From Rhodospirillaceae bacterium (GTDB lineage Bacteria > Pseudomonadota > Alphaproteobacteria > MPNO01 > UBA2964), in contig PBOV01000063.1 of NCBI GenBank assembly GCA_002724505.1, positions 1-14,676 of the forward strand: DNA of 14,676 bases. The letters run 5' to 3'. The position numbers and the translations under genes are program-made. Shown here piece by piece: positions 6,436 through 13,498 of the stretch. Each line of letters begins with the position of its first letter. Within the stretch, counting starts at the first letter, position 1. The notes under the pieces were generated by a model. It was not told the DNA's origin and did not search any database. It saw only the letters and a list, made by a program, of their open reading frames with translations.

Positions 6436-7824
6436 GTGCATTACCAGATATCAACCACGTTACCTGCAAGGCCTGAAGTAGCCTTTAAGTGGCACAGTAA
6501 TCCGAAGCTGTTCTACCGTTTAGCACCACCTTGGAAGGCTCTTCAGGTTGAAACGTTAGCGGCTAATTTATCGAATGGAACCGAGACAGTATTTAGGGTG
6601 CCAATAGCTCCATTTATTGGTAGGAAGTGGGTGGCCGAACATTCAGATTACGCTCCCCCATTTCGATTTAGGGATACCCAGCGCAAGGGTCCCTTTGCCC
6701 ACTGGACGCATCTGCATTCGTTTGGTGACAACTCCGACGGCACTTGTACACTTACAGATGAAATAGAATTTGCGCCGCCGTTGAAGATGCTAACAGAACC
6801 TATATTCCGTCGTACCTTGACAAGGATGATCGATAGTTTGTTTGCATACAGGCACCACACATCAGTGCAGGATGTGCAGTACGCGTCGGATTGGAAAGAC
6901 AGCAAGCTATTGTCAATCGCGGTAACAGGCAGCAGTGGGGTGATTGGCCAGCGATTCTGCAATTTTGCCGAGACCTTAGGACACCAAATTACTCGTATCC
7001 ACCGGGACGCAGGCTCAAGCGAAGGTGTTTACTGGGAACCATCTCGAGGGCAGGTAGATGCAGAGAAACTAGAAGGTTTTGATGCAATCGTTCATCTAGC
7101 CGGTGAAAATATAGCAGGTAAAAGGTGGTCAACGAAGCAGAAACGCCGTATCCGGGATAGTAGAGTCTCTAGCACAGAGTTACTAGTTAAAACGGTTTCT
7201 GGACTGGCAAATCCACCTAAAGTCCTTGTTTCCGCATCGGCCATAGGAATTTATGGTGATAGGGGTGACGAAACGCTTGATGATGAAGCATCCCATTCTG
7301 ACGAGACTTTCCTTTCTAGAACGGCGCAAGAGTGGGAGCAAGCCAGTGACTTACTGCGGCATAGTAATGTACGGCTTGTCAAAACACGATTTGGCATAGT
7401 TTTGTCCCCTCAGGGAGGAGCCTTGAAGGAATTGCTCCGGCCCTTTAACTTTTGCCTTGGAGGCAAAGTTGGTAACGGACGTCAGTACTGGAGTTGGGTT
7501 ACTATTGACGATGTTGTCCAATCATTAATGTTCTGTCTGCAGAATAATGCCATTTCCGGACCTGTAAACGTGGTTTCCCCAAATGCATGTACCAATTTAG
7601 AGTTTGTGAAGGCTCTGGGGTCTGTGCTCAGGCGGCCAACGATCCTCCCTTTACCAGGCTTCGTAGCAAGAACTGTCTTAGGGGAAATGGCAGAAGAATT
7701 ATTACTTCACAGCACGCGTGTTGTCCCAAATAAACTTTTGGAGCATGGTTATCAGTTCAGAGACCCGGTGCTGACCGATGCCTTATCGATCTTATTGGGG
7801 CGTTCAGGTAAGAATCATGATTAA
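6436..7824 (+). CDS. SRPBCC-domain / TIGR01777-type SDR epimerase-like fusion protein
   Basis: A 462-residue two-domain protein. Residues 1-145 form a SRPBCC (START/polyketide-cyclase-like) ligand-binding domain, beginning with the usual strand and R-P-E-V-A-F-K-W. Residues 158-458 are an extended short-chain dehydrogenase of the TIGR01777 (YfcH) type, with the NAD(P)-binding loop IAVTGSSGVIG (161-171), DAIVHLAGENIAGKRW (216-231), SASAIGIYGDRGDE (266-279) and a C-terminal DUF1731 part. E. coli YfcH lacks the N-terminal SRPBCC domain; such fusions occur elsewhere and suggest a hydrophobic ligand captured by SRPBCC and reduced or epimerised by the SDR. The substrate is unknown. GTG 6436 is chosen on its ribosome site; GTG 6427 would add three residues and overlap the sigma stop. 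The gene is translationally coupled to the sigma gene and overlaps the next by 8 nt. Confidence 0.9.
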   Translation: MHYQISTTLPARPEVAFKWHSNPKLFYRLAPPWKALQVETLAANLSNGTETVFRVPIAPFIGRKWVAEHSDYAPPFRFRDTQRKGPFAHWTHLHSFGDNSDGTCTLTDEIEFAPPLKMLTEPIFRRTLTRMIDSLFAYRHHTSVQDVQYASDWKDSKLLSIAVTGSSGVIGQRFCNFAETLGHQITRIHRDAGSSEGVYWEPSRGQVDAEKLEGFDAIVHLAGENIAGKRWSTKQKRRIRDSRVSSTELLVKTVSGLANPPKVLVSASAIGIYGDRGDETLDDEASHSDETFLSRTAQEWEQASDLLRHSNVRLVKTRFGIVLSPQGGALKELLRPFNFCLGGKVGNGRQYWSWVTIDDVVQSLMFCLQNNAISGPVNVVSPNACTNLEFVKALGSVLRRPTILPLPGFVARTVLGEMAEELLLHSTRVVPNKLLEHGYQFRDPVLTDALSILLGRSGKNHD

Positions 7825-9043
7825 AAAAGTTATTCCAGACAGTGCCGAATGCGTAGTTATTGGCGGGGGCCCAGCGGGTTCCACTGCTGCGACAATGCTC
7901 GCGCGTGAGGGTTTGAAGACGGTGGTATTTGAACGGTCTCGCTTTCCAAGACCCCATGTTGGCGAGTCATTGATGCCAGCTGCAAACGCAGTGTTTAAAG
8001 AACTAGGGGTAGCTGAAAAGCTTAGCAAGGCCGGATTCCCGAATAAAATTGGAGTGCAATTCGCATCTCGGTCGGGTAAAGAAACCAGCCCTTTTATTTT
8101 CGGGCGGCCTGAGAATGGCGGCCTGGAAGATACTTGGCATGTCGAACGGTCTGTTCTTGACCAAATATTACTTGAACATTCGGCAGAATGTGGAGCTACT
8201 GTCCTAGAAGGCTTTCGCGTGCAGAAGGTTATTTTTGGTGAGGACAATGAGGTAGTTGGAGTTCGTGTTACTGATGATGCTGGAAATCCAGTAGAAGTTC
8301 TAACCTCGCTAGTTGTGGATGCAAGTGGCCAGCAATCGTTCATAGCCAATAAGTTAGGCGTAAAAGAGTTTGACACATGTCGGAAGAATGCCTCGATTTG
8401 GACGTACTATGATTCTGCGGTGTCAATGTTCTCAGATCAGGTTTTGACTTTAATCGCACAAACAGAGTGTGGAGATTGTTGGTTTTGGCATATTCCAATA
8501 TCCGAAAACCGCGTAAGTCTTGGCTTGGTTGGACCAAGGGAGATAATCCTGACTGGTGACTTGGAAGCTGCGCTTGAATCTAAGATTGAAGCCTGTCCTG
8601 CAATTCGAAAGAGACTTCAGGGGTTGCGGCGAGGCGATGAATTACACGTCGCGCGAGATTTTGCTTATACGGCAAGCAACGCAGCCGGAAATGGATGGGT
8701 TCTGGTCGGAGACGCACTCGGATTTATCGATCCGGTTTATTCGACTGGTGTATTTCTCGCTATCAAATCGGCCCAATTAGCAGCTGAGAATATTATCACG
8801 AGTATGTCTCGAGGTGATCTATCAGGTAACTCACTTGGCCAGTGGTATTCAGACTACAAAATGCGAGTGAGTTGGCTTCGCACGCTTGTGGAGTTGTTCT
8901 ACGACAATTCATTCCATTTTGGTGATTTTATAAGAACGAATCCTTCACTTGCCTCAGAACTAGCGAGCCTCTTGACTGGAAATGTATTTGACCGGGACGC
9001 TCGCGATTTCATTAAGGCTGCTGACATTTATCGAGGAAAATAA
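7817..9043 (+). CDS. Flavin-dependent halogenase-like FAD oxidoreductase
   Basis: A 408-residue group-A flavoprotein. The FAD-binding motif GGGPAGS is at 16-22, RPHVGES at 45-51, the second nucleotide motif region at 164-172, and GDALGFIDPVYSTG at 298-311. It also carries WFWHIP (222-227), the W-x-W-x-I-P signature of flavin-dependent halogenases, and a Lys at 77 (GFPNKIGVQF, 73-82) where carrier-linked and phenolic halogenases often have a conserved Lys. Related geranylgeranyl reductases and hydroxylases share the FAD motifs but normally lack W-x-W-x-I-P. Halogenase chemistry is therefore possible but unproven; many homologues with this motif have no known activity, and the needed flavin reductase is not seen here. 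Start ATG 7817 has AGGTAAG (7806-7812) upstream and overlaps the previous stop by 8 nt; an earlier in-frame start at 7778 would give an implausible 47-nt overlap. The stop overlaps the next ATG (TAATG). Confidence 0.9.
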   Translation: MIKKVIPDSAECVVIGGGPAGSTAATMLAREGLKTVVFERSRFPRPHVGESLMPAANAVFKELGVAEKLSKAGFPNKIGVQFASRSGKETSPFIFGRPENGGLEDTWHVERSVLDQILLEHSAECGATVLEGFRVQKVIFGEDNEVVGVRVTDDAGNPVEVLTSLVVDASGQQSFIANKLGVKEFDTCRKNASIWTYYDSAVSMFSDQVLTLIAQTECGDCWFWHIPISENRVSLGLVGPREIILTGDLEAALESKIEACPAIRKRLQGLRRGDELHVARDFAYTASNAAGNGWVLVGDALGFIDPVYSTGVFLAIKSAQLAAENIITSMSRGDLSGNSLGQWYSDYKMRVSWLRTLVELFYDNSFHFGDFIRTNPSLASELASLLTGNVFDRDARDFIKAADIYRGK

Positions 9044-10023
9044 TGGATAGGAAAACGAGACAATACAAACGGCTAGTAGCGTCGCGTGTAAGAATTGCAA
9101 TATCTGGCTGTTTAATCGGTGCAAAGGTTAGATATAACGGCGAGCACTGTCTTAAAAAACCACTAGCGGCATTATCATCAGAGCACATTGAGTTAATTCC
9201 TCTTTGCCCGGAGGTAGAGGCAGGTTTGAGTGTTCCTCGTGAACCGATTCGCTTAGTCCGTTTGGAGACTGGCAAAACCGGTGTATTTGGTTCCAATAGC
9301 AAACATGACTACACAACAGTACTCGAGAAATATTCTGAGACCAAAGTAGCATCTCTATCTCAAATGGACTTGGATGCTGCCATCATGAAGAGCAAAAGCC
9401 CTAGTTGTGGGATGGAACGTGTAAAAGTCTATCTTGAGAATGGTCATACAGATGTGCCAGCTCAAGGCGTGTTCACTTCAAGACTAATGAAGGCGAATCC
9501 ACTGCTTGCCGTAGAAGAAGAAGGCAGGCTTAACGATTTGGGGTTGCGTGAATCGTTTTTTACTCGGGCATTCGCTACCAGAAGACTTAAAGACGCGTTT
9601 ACCGGCGATTGGACTCGTCGAGATGTCATGGAGTTTCATCGACAAGAGAAATTTCTATTGCTAGCACACGATGAAGCCTGTTACCGAGAACTTGGAAGAC
9701 TCGTTGGGCATATCTGTGACTTTACGGCTGATGACTTCAAGACTCAATACATGAACTTGTTTCAGTTGGCATTAACCCATAAGCCAACGGTGTCTAAACA
9801 CTACAACGTCTTACAGCACCTTTATGGTTTCCTTAAATCAAGCCTGGCCCCAAATGCCAAGTTGCTGTTCAGGGAAATGCTTGTTGAGTTTAAAGAGCTG
9901 TTTTTACCTCTGTCGGTAGTCATGTCAACCTTAAAAGTACTGACTAAACAAGCCGAATGTGGTTATGTGGATTCGCAAACCTATTTGAACCCGTTTCCAC
10001 GCGTCGCCACCTTTAAAGCATAG
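9043..10023 (+). CDS. DUF523-DUF1722 fusion protein (YbgA-like with TudS-type Fe-S domain)
   Basis: A 326-residue protein with two domains. Residues 14-160 are DUF523; its three conserved cysteines are C23 (SGCLIG), C55 (LCPEVEAG) and C122 (KSPSCG). In the characterised DUF523 protein TudS these bind a [4Fe-4S] cluster used to remove sulfur from thiouracil. Residues about 185-305 are DUF1722, including FHRQEKFLLLAHD (202-214), as in E. coli YbgA, which is encoded next to the photolyase gene phrB. All three Cys are present, so the cluster is likely assembled; whether the fusion is a desulfidase or has a photolyase-related role is inference. It starts within the previous stop (TAATG) with GAGG (9033-9036) 6 nt upstream, so it is translationally coupled. 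The class II photolyase gene follows, repeating the YbgA-photolyase neighbourhood. Confidence 0.92.
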   Translation: MDRKTRQYKRLVASRVRIAISGCLIGAKVRYNGEHCLKKPLAALSSEHIELIPLCPEVEAGLSVPREPIRLVRLETGKTGVFGSNSKHDYTTVLEKYSETKVASLSQMDLDAAIMKSKSPSCGMERVKVYLENGHTDVPAQGVFTSRLMKANPLLAVEEEGRLNDLGLRESFFTRAFATRRLKDAFTGDWTRRDVMEFHRQEKFLLLAHDEACYRELGRLVGHICDFTADDFKTQYMNLFQLALTHKPTVSKHYNVLQHLYGFLKSSLAPNAKLLFREMLVEFKELFLPLSVVMSTLKVLTKQAECGYVDSQTYLNPFPRVATFKA

Positions 10024-10096
10024 TAACTTAATTTAATCTTTGTCTTCGTTTGACTTGCCCAGATCGAAAACTGCATTGCCAGATAGATATCAGATT

Positions 10097-11581
10097 ATGG
10101 ATCCCCAATTAGACCACCGCATTGTTATGTGTAATGGACGATCAGAGCAAACTGATGGGGAATATGTACTCTATTGGATGGCATTCAATCGCCGACCAGA
10201 AAACAACTTTTCACTTCAGATTGCAGTTGATAAGGCTATCGCCCTCAATAAGCCATTGCTGATCCTAGAGACATTATGGCTCGATTATCCAAATGCATCA
10301 GCACGATTCCATAAATTTGTTCTCGATGGAATGAAAGATAATGAGCGAGCATTTAGAAAATCATCTGTCACCTATATAGGTTACGTCGAGCGAGATGTTG
10401 CGTTACGCGAAAGACTTCTGCAAAAATTAGCGAGTAATGCGTGCCTTGTCGTCACGGATGCTTTTCCGTGTGAACACATGGAAACACTGATAAAGGAATT
10501 AAATAGGTTAACAAGCGTCTCTATATTGGCAGTGGATTCGAATGGAATACTGCCCGTGATGGTGCCCGAAAAAGCATTCACCACTGCGTATTCATTTAGG
10601 CGTTACCTACAGAAGAATCTACACGAGCACCTTCTGTGCTTTCCACGCATAACACCCTGTTCGGGGCAAGTGTTACCAAAAGCGCCGGATGTTTCTAGTT
10701 TGGGTCTGACGGCATGGGGTTGTGTTGATGGCAACAGTTCGATTATTAGTGCTAATCTGAAAAGCTTGCCAATTAATCATGCGGTACCCCCAGCTACCCT
10801 CTCTGGCGGGCGGCGAGCGGGACTGGAAATTCTTAAAGAATTTGTATCGTTTAAGCTTCGGAACTATGCGTCGCAACGCAATTCAATTGACGAATGCTCT
10901 GCAAGTGGGTTATCGCCCTATCTACATTTTGGACATATTAGCTCCCACGATATCTTTACAGCGGTCATGCAAAAAGTCGGATGGACACCAGCTTGCCTGC
11001 ATCATGACAACGTGTCAGGTAAACGCCTTGGGTGGTGGGGATTGGATGAGGATGTGGAGTCGTTTCTCGATCAGCTAATCACCTGGCGGGAAATTGGCTT
11101 TAATGCTGCGTATAAGCTCAACAACTTTGACAAGTACGAATCATTGCCAGTTTGGGCGAAGACAACTCTGGCGGATCATGAATTGGACTTGAGGACGCAT
11201 TTGTATCAGATCCATGAGTTAGAAAATGCAGAAACGCATGACGAGATCTGGAACGCGGCGCAGCGGCAGTTAGTTAAAGAAGGTCGCATGCACAACTATT
11301 TGAGGATGCTTTGGGGAAAGAAGGTTCTTGAATGGTCGCGATCAAGCCAAGAAGCGTTAGAACGACTAATCTATCTCAACAATAAGTATGCTTTGGATGG
11401 GAATAACCCGAATTCGTACTCGGGCATCTTTTGGTGTTTTGGTAGGTACGACCGCGCCTGGGGACCAGAAAGGCCGATTTTTGGAAAGGTTCGTTATATG
11501 ACCAGCAAAAATACTGCTCGTAAACTCCGCCTAGCTGAGTATTTGTCTCGGTATCAGCGCCGAGAGCCGCTTGAGGTGTAA
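10097..11581 (+). CDS. Class II deoxyribodipyrimidine (CPD) photolyase-like protein
   Basis: A 494-residue photolyase/cryptochrome-family flavoprotein. Class II hallmarks are GEYVLYWMAFNRR (21-33) at the N-terminus; SGLSPYLHFGHIS (270-282) in the FAD cavity; MLWGKKVLEW (404-413), matching the Trp-containing electron-transfer region; YALDGNNPNSYSG (431-443); and RPIFGKVRYM (459-468). The family uses FADH- and near-UV/blue light to split cyclobutane pyrimidine dimers; class I motifs are not seen. The family call is firm, but CPD repair rather than a signalling role is inferred. The start is uncertain: ATG 10097 fits the N-terminal length of homologues, while in-frame TTG codons at 10040, 10055 and 10076 would add up to 19 residues. 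None has a clear Shine-Dalgarno. It lies 73 nt after the DUF523-DUF1722 gene and is the last clearly coupled gene of the sigma operon. Confidence 0.92.
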   Translation: MDPQLDHRIVMCNGRSEQTDGEYVLYWMAFNRRPENNFSLQIAVDKAIALNKPLLILETLWLDYPNASARFHKFVLDGMKDNERAFRKSSVTYIGYVERDVALRERLLQKLASNACLVVTDAFPCEHMETLIKELNRLTSVSILAVDSNGILPVMVPEKAFTTAYSFRRYLQKNLHEHLLCFPRITPCSGQVLPKAPDVSSLGLTAWGCVDGNSSIISANLKSLPINHAVPPATLSGGRRAGLEILKEFVSFKLRNYASQRNSIDECSASGLSPYLHFGHISSHDIFTAVMQKVGWTPACLHHDNVSGKRLGWWGLDEDVESFLDQLITWREIGFNAAYKLNNFDKYESLPVWAKTTLADHELDLRTHLYQIHELENAETHDEIWNAAQRQLVKEGRMHNYLRMLWGKKVLEWSRSSQEALERLIYLNNKYALDGNNPNSYSGIFWCFGRYDRAWGPERPIFGKVRYMTSKNTARKLRLAEYLSRYQRREPLEV

Positions 11582-11593
11582 TATCAGGAAACA

Positions 11594-11624
11594 GGTCTGA
11601 AAGATTGTTTAATAATCAGAAACC
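11594..11624. other. Imperfect stem-loop after the photolyase gene
   Basis: GGTCTG (11594-11599) can pair with CAG..ACC (11617-11624) across an AT-rich loop, with a two-A bulge. There is no T-run after it, so it is at best a weak terminator or an mRNA-stabilising hairpin separating the photolyase from the next genes. Confidence 0.25.
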
Positions 11625-11630
11625 AAAAGA

Positions 11631-11677
11631 ACATTTGTAAAACTTAAGACGTAACAATATCACATTTGAAATTACTT
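11631..11677 (+). repeat. Direct repeat ACATTTG(T/A)AA upstream of the 81-aa gene
   Basis: ACATTTGTAAAACTT (11631-11645) and ACATTTGAAATTACTT (11662-11677) start 31 bp apart, about three helical turns. They flank and overlap the candidate promoter. This could be a regulator-binding site; the AT-rich context makes chance similarity possible. Confidence 0.35.
11635..11663 (+). promoter_or_regulatory. Possible internal promoter for the 81-aa / membrane protein / ferrochelatase genes
   Basis: TTGTAA (11635-11640), 17 nt, TATCAC (11658-11663): four of six matches in each hexamer to the sigma-70 consensus, inside the 140-nt gap between the photolyase and the next gene. The gap itself suggests a separate transcription unit. 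If the cluster sigma factor reads this promoter, the housekeeping consensus may not apply. Confidence 0.3.
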
Positions 11678-11721
11678 TTAGCTATTTGAATCGCTGGGGC
11701 CGCGATTGAGAGGATGAAATT

Positions 11722-11967
11722 ATGATTAGCACTTCCTGCCCCGTTAATGTTTTCGATTACATTAAGGCATTCGGTGTCGATGAGGGGTTTAAGCCCACAA
11801 AGCTGCCAACTCCTACTGCGGCAGCTCCAGGATCAATAGAGAAAATGGATGTCCTGAAGCAGAGATTAGAAAATGGTGAGGAGATGTTCCATCACCTCGA
11901 TCGCTGTAACTATGACAACTTGATTGCCGCGATTAAACCTTACGCATCGCGCTACCAATGTTTTTAA
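11722..11967 (+). CDS. Small unrecognised protein, 81 aa
   Basis: I do not recognise this protein. It is soluble-looking, with no signal peptide or membrane segment. Residues 8-30 (VNVFDYIKAFGVDEGFKP) carry the first predicted helix, a Pro/Thr/Ala-rich linker follows at 27-38, and residues 39-75 form a charged helical region with E/D/H residues (GEEMFHHLDRCNYD, 52-65). Three Cys are present (6, 62, 80), the last next to the C-terminus. It is likely a real gene: GAGAGGA (11708-11713... 8 nt before the ATG) is a strong ribosome site, the composition is protein-like, and it is followed 42 nt later by a membrane protein with its own strong site. The HH and Cys residues could bind a metal or porphyrin, but that is speculation prompted by the nearby ferrochelatase. 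Function unknown. Confidence 0.75.
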   Translation: MISTSCPVNVFDYIKAFGVDEGFKPTKLPTPTAAAPGSIEKMDVLKQRLENGEEMFHHLDRCNYDNLIAAIKPYASRYQCF

Positions 11968-12009
11968 ATCAGATAAAGACTAGGTGCTCTAGCACAATGG
12001 AGGATTGTT

Positions 12010-12399
12010 ATGGAGAACATTGTAAGAAACGTTTTACTGATGATTGGCGGTGTCTACGTCTTGTTAGGTCTGTGGTGCGTGTTTTTACCTGAAAAGACAT
12101 CCAAGGCAGTTGGATTTGACTTGTTGCCAGGCCAAGGGCAATCCGAATTCTTTACGGTTTATGGTGGGCTCGAGGTTGGACTTGGCTTGCTCTTGATTGT
12201 GCCACTTTTTGCTAACGGCGACGTCAGAACAGTCTTGATGGGATGTGTTCTCTTGCATGGTGGATTGGTATTATTCAGGTCTGTAAGCTTTTTTCTTTAC
12301 AGCGGCTTTGCAACAACAACTTACATTTTGGCGACGGTTGAATGGGTCATATTTCTAGCTTCAACTATCCTGTTTTACTTGTTTAAACAAGAAAGCTAA
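12010..12399 (+). CDS. Small integral membrane protein with four predicted helices (DUF4345-like)
   Basis: A 129-residue protein with hydrophobic segments at about residues 6-26, 46-67, 75-95 and 102-125, and short loops. SEFFTVYGGLEVGLGLLL (45-62) resembles the E-F-x-x-Y-G-G-L pattern of small four-helix membrane proteins such as DUF4345; this family assignment is tentative. No catalytic residues are evident beyond the buried E46 and the conserved Tyr-Gly-Gly. The start is secure: GGAGG (11999-12003) lies 6 nt upstream. The stop codon overlaps the ferrochelatase ATG (TAATG), so the two are translationally coupled, which suggests a linked role at the membrane near heme or porphyrin synthesis (inference). 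Confidence 0.82.
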   Translation: MENIVRNVLLMIGGVYVLLGLWCVFLPEKTSKAVGFDLLPGQGQSEFFTVYGGLEVGLGLLLIVPLFANGDVRTVLMGCVLLHGGLVLFRSVSFFLYSGFATTTYILATVEWVIFLASTILFYLFKQES

Positions 12400-13439
12400 T
12401 GACGATCGACAATAACAATGAATACGATGCCTTGTTAGTGGTTTCGTTTGGTGGACCGGAGGGCAAGGATGATGTAATTCCCTTTCTGGAAAATGTGTTG
12501 CGTGGTAAACCAGTGCCGCGTGAACGCATGCTTGAGGTCGCGGAGCACTATTACCACTTCGAGGGAATTAGCCCGATTAATCAGCAGAATCGAGAACTTA
12601 TTGCTGCATTGGAAAACAGGCTTAAGGAGTTGAATGTTGATCTTCCTGTATACTGGGGAAATCGAAATTGGCACCCGTTGTTGCCAGATACGTTTGAGCA
12701 AATGAAAAACGATGGTATCACGAATGCATTAGTGTTCGTGACATCGGCTTACAGTTCGTATTCTGGTTGTCGGCAGTACCGTGAAAATATACAAGATGCC
12801 CAGCTAGCACTTGGTCAGGATGCAGCAGTCACAGGCAAGATACGAGTGTTCTACAACCACCCCGGATTTGTCGAGCCGATGGCTAAATATACCTCGGATG
12901 CCATCGCGACTTTGAGTACCCAATCGGATGCTGATGTGCAGGTGATATTTACAGCCCACAGTATTCCTAATTCAATGGCCTGTAATTGTAGCTATGAGGC
13001 ACAACTGACTGAAACGGCCCGTCTCATTATGGACGTCGTAGGGAACTACTCATGGAAGTTAGTGTATCAGAGTCGTAGTGGATCTCCGTCCATACCGTGG
13101 CTTGAGCCAGACGTCTGTGACTACATCGACCAATTAGCAGATGAGACTTCGAAAAAGGCCATTGTAGTTGTTCCGATTGGTTTTATTTCTGACCATATGG
13201 AGGTGTTGTTTGACCTTGATATTGAAGCCAAGGAGAAATGCAGATCATTGGGCATAGAAATGGCGCGTGTACCGACAGTTGGTACACACCCCCAATTTAT
13301 CGACATGATTGTTGAGCTGATTAGAGAAAGAACTGATGGCGTTGAACGTCGCGCTTTGGGGGATCTCGGACCAAGCCATGATGTGTGTCCGCAAGATTGC
13401 TGCCTTTATACGCCGCGAAGACCATCAAGTAGCAATTAA
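12399..13439 (+). CDS. hemH: Ferrochelatase of the actinobacterial (CpfC-like) type
   Basis: A 346-residue ferrochelatase, inserting Fe2+ into a porphyrin in the last steps of heme synthesis. Family motifs are VSFGGPEG (15-22), HFEGISPINQQNR (53-65), PVYWGNRNW (83-91), TSAYSSYSGCRQYREN (115-130), TAHSIP with the catalytic His (H187, 185-190) and GFISDHMEVLFDLD with the metal-path Glu (E268, 261-274). GNRNW and YSSYSGCRQYREN are characteristic of actinobacterial and related enzymes rather than the usual proteobacterial HemH. C124 plus three C-terminal Cys (C330, C334, C335) may ligate the [2Fe-2S] cluster known in actinobacterial, Caulobacter and Myxococcus ferrochelatases; exact ligands need alignment. 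The actinobacterial enzymes use coproporphyrin III, so the substrate here, coproporphyrin or protoporphyrin, is open. It is coupled to the membrane-protein gene by a TAATG overlap and converges on the downstream flavoprotein gene. Possibly a second, stress-specific copy. Confidence 0.93.
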   Translation: MTIDNNNEYDALLVVSFGGPEGKDDVIPFLENVLRGKPVPRERMLEVAEHYYHFEGISPINQQNRELIAALENRLKELNVDLPVYWGNRNWHPLLPDTFEQMKNDGITNALVFVTSAYSSYSGCRQYRENIQDAQLALGQDAAVTGKIRVFYNHPGFVEPMAKYTSDAIATLSTQSDADVQVIFTAHSIPNSMACNCSYEAQLTETARLIMDVVGNYSWKLVYQSRSGSPSIPWLEPDVCDYIDQLADETSKKAIVVVPIGFISDHMEVLFDLDIEAKEKCRSLGIEMARVPTVGTHPQFIDMIVELIRERTDGVERRALGDLGPSHDVCPQDCCLYTPRRPSSSN

Positions 13440-13452
13440 GTCATTCGGGTGT

Positions 13453-13485
13453 TATTTTCAGGTGCCTGGCATTCCCCAGGAAATA
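13453..13485. terminator. Possible weak bidirectional terminator between convergent genes
   Basis: CCTGG (13465-13469) and CCAGG (13476-13480) form a 5-bp stem around a 6-nt loop, with outer TATTT (13453-13457) and AAATA (13481-13485) able to extend pairing past a one-sided bulge. It sits in the 59-nt gap between the convergent ferrochelatase and flavoprotein stops, but the stem is short and no long T-run follows. Confidence 0.3.
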
Positions 13486-13498
13486 GACGAACGATTGA

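Noticed and set aside
7804..8376. 190-codon open frame on the minus strand within the halogenase-like gene
   Set aside because: It lies wholly antisense to well-conserved flavoprotein coding sequence, has a low-complexity Ser/Thr/Pro-rich translation with no domain, and has no convincing ribosome site.
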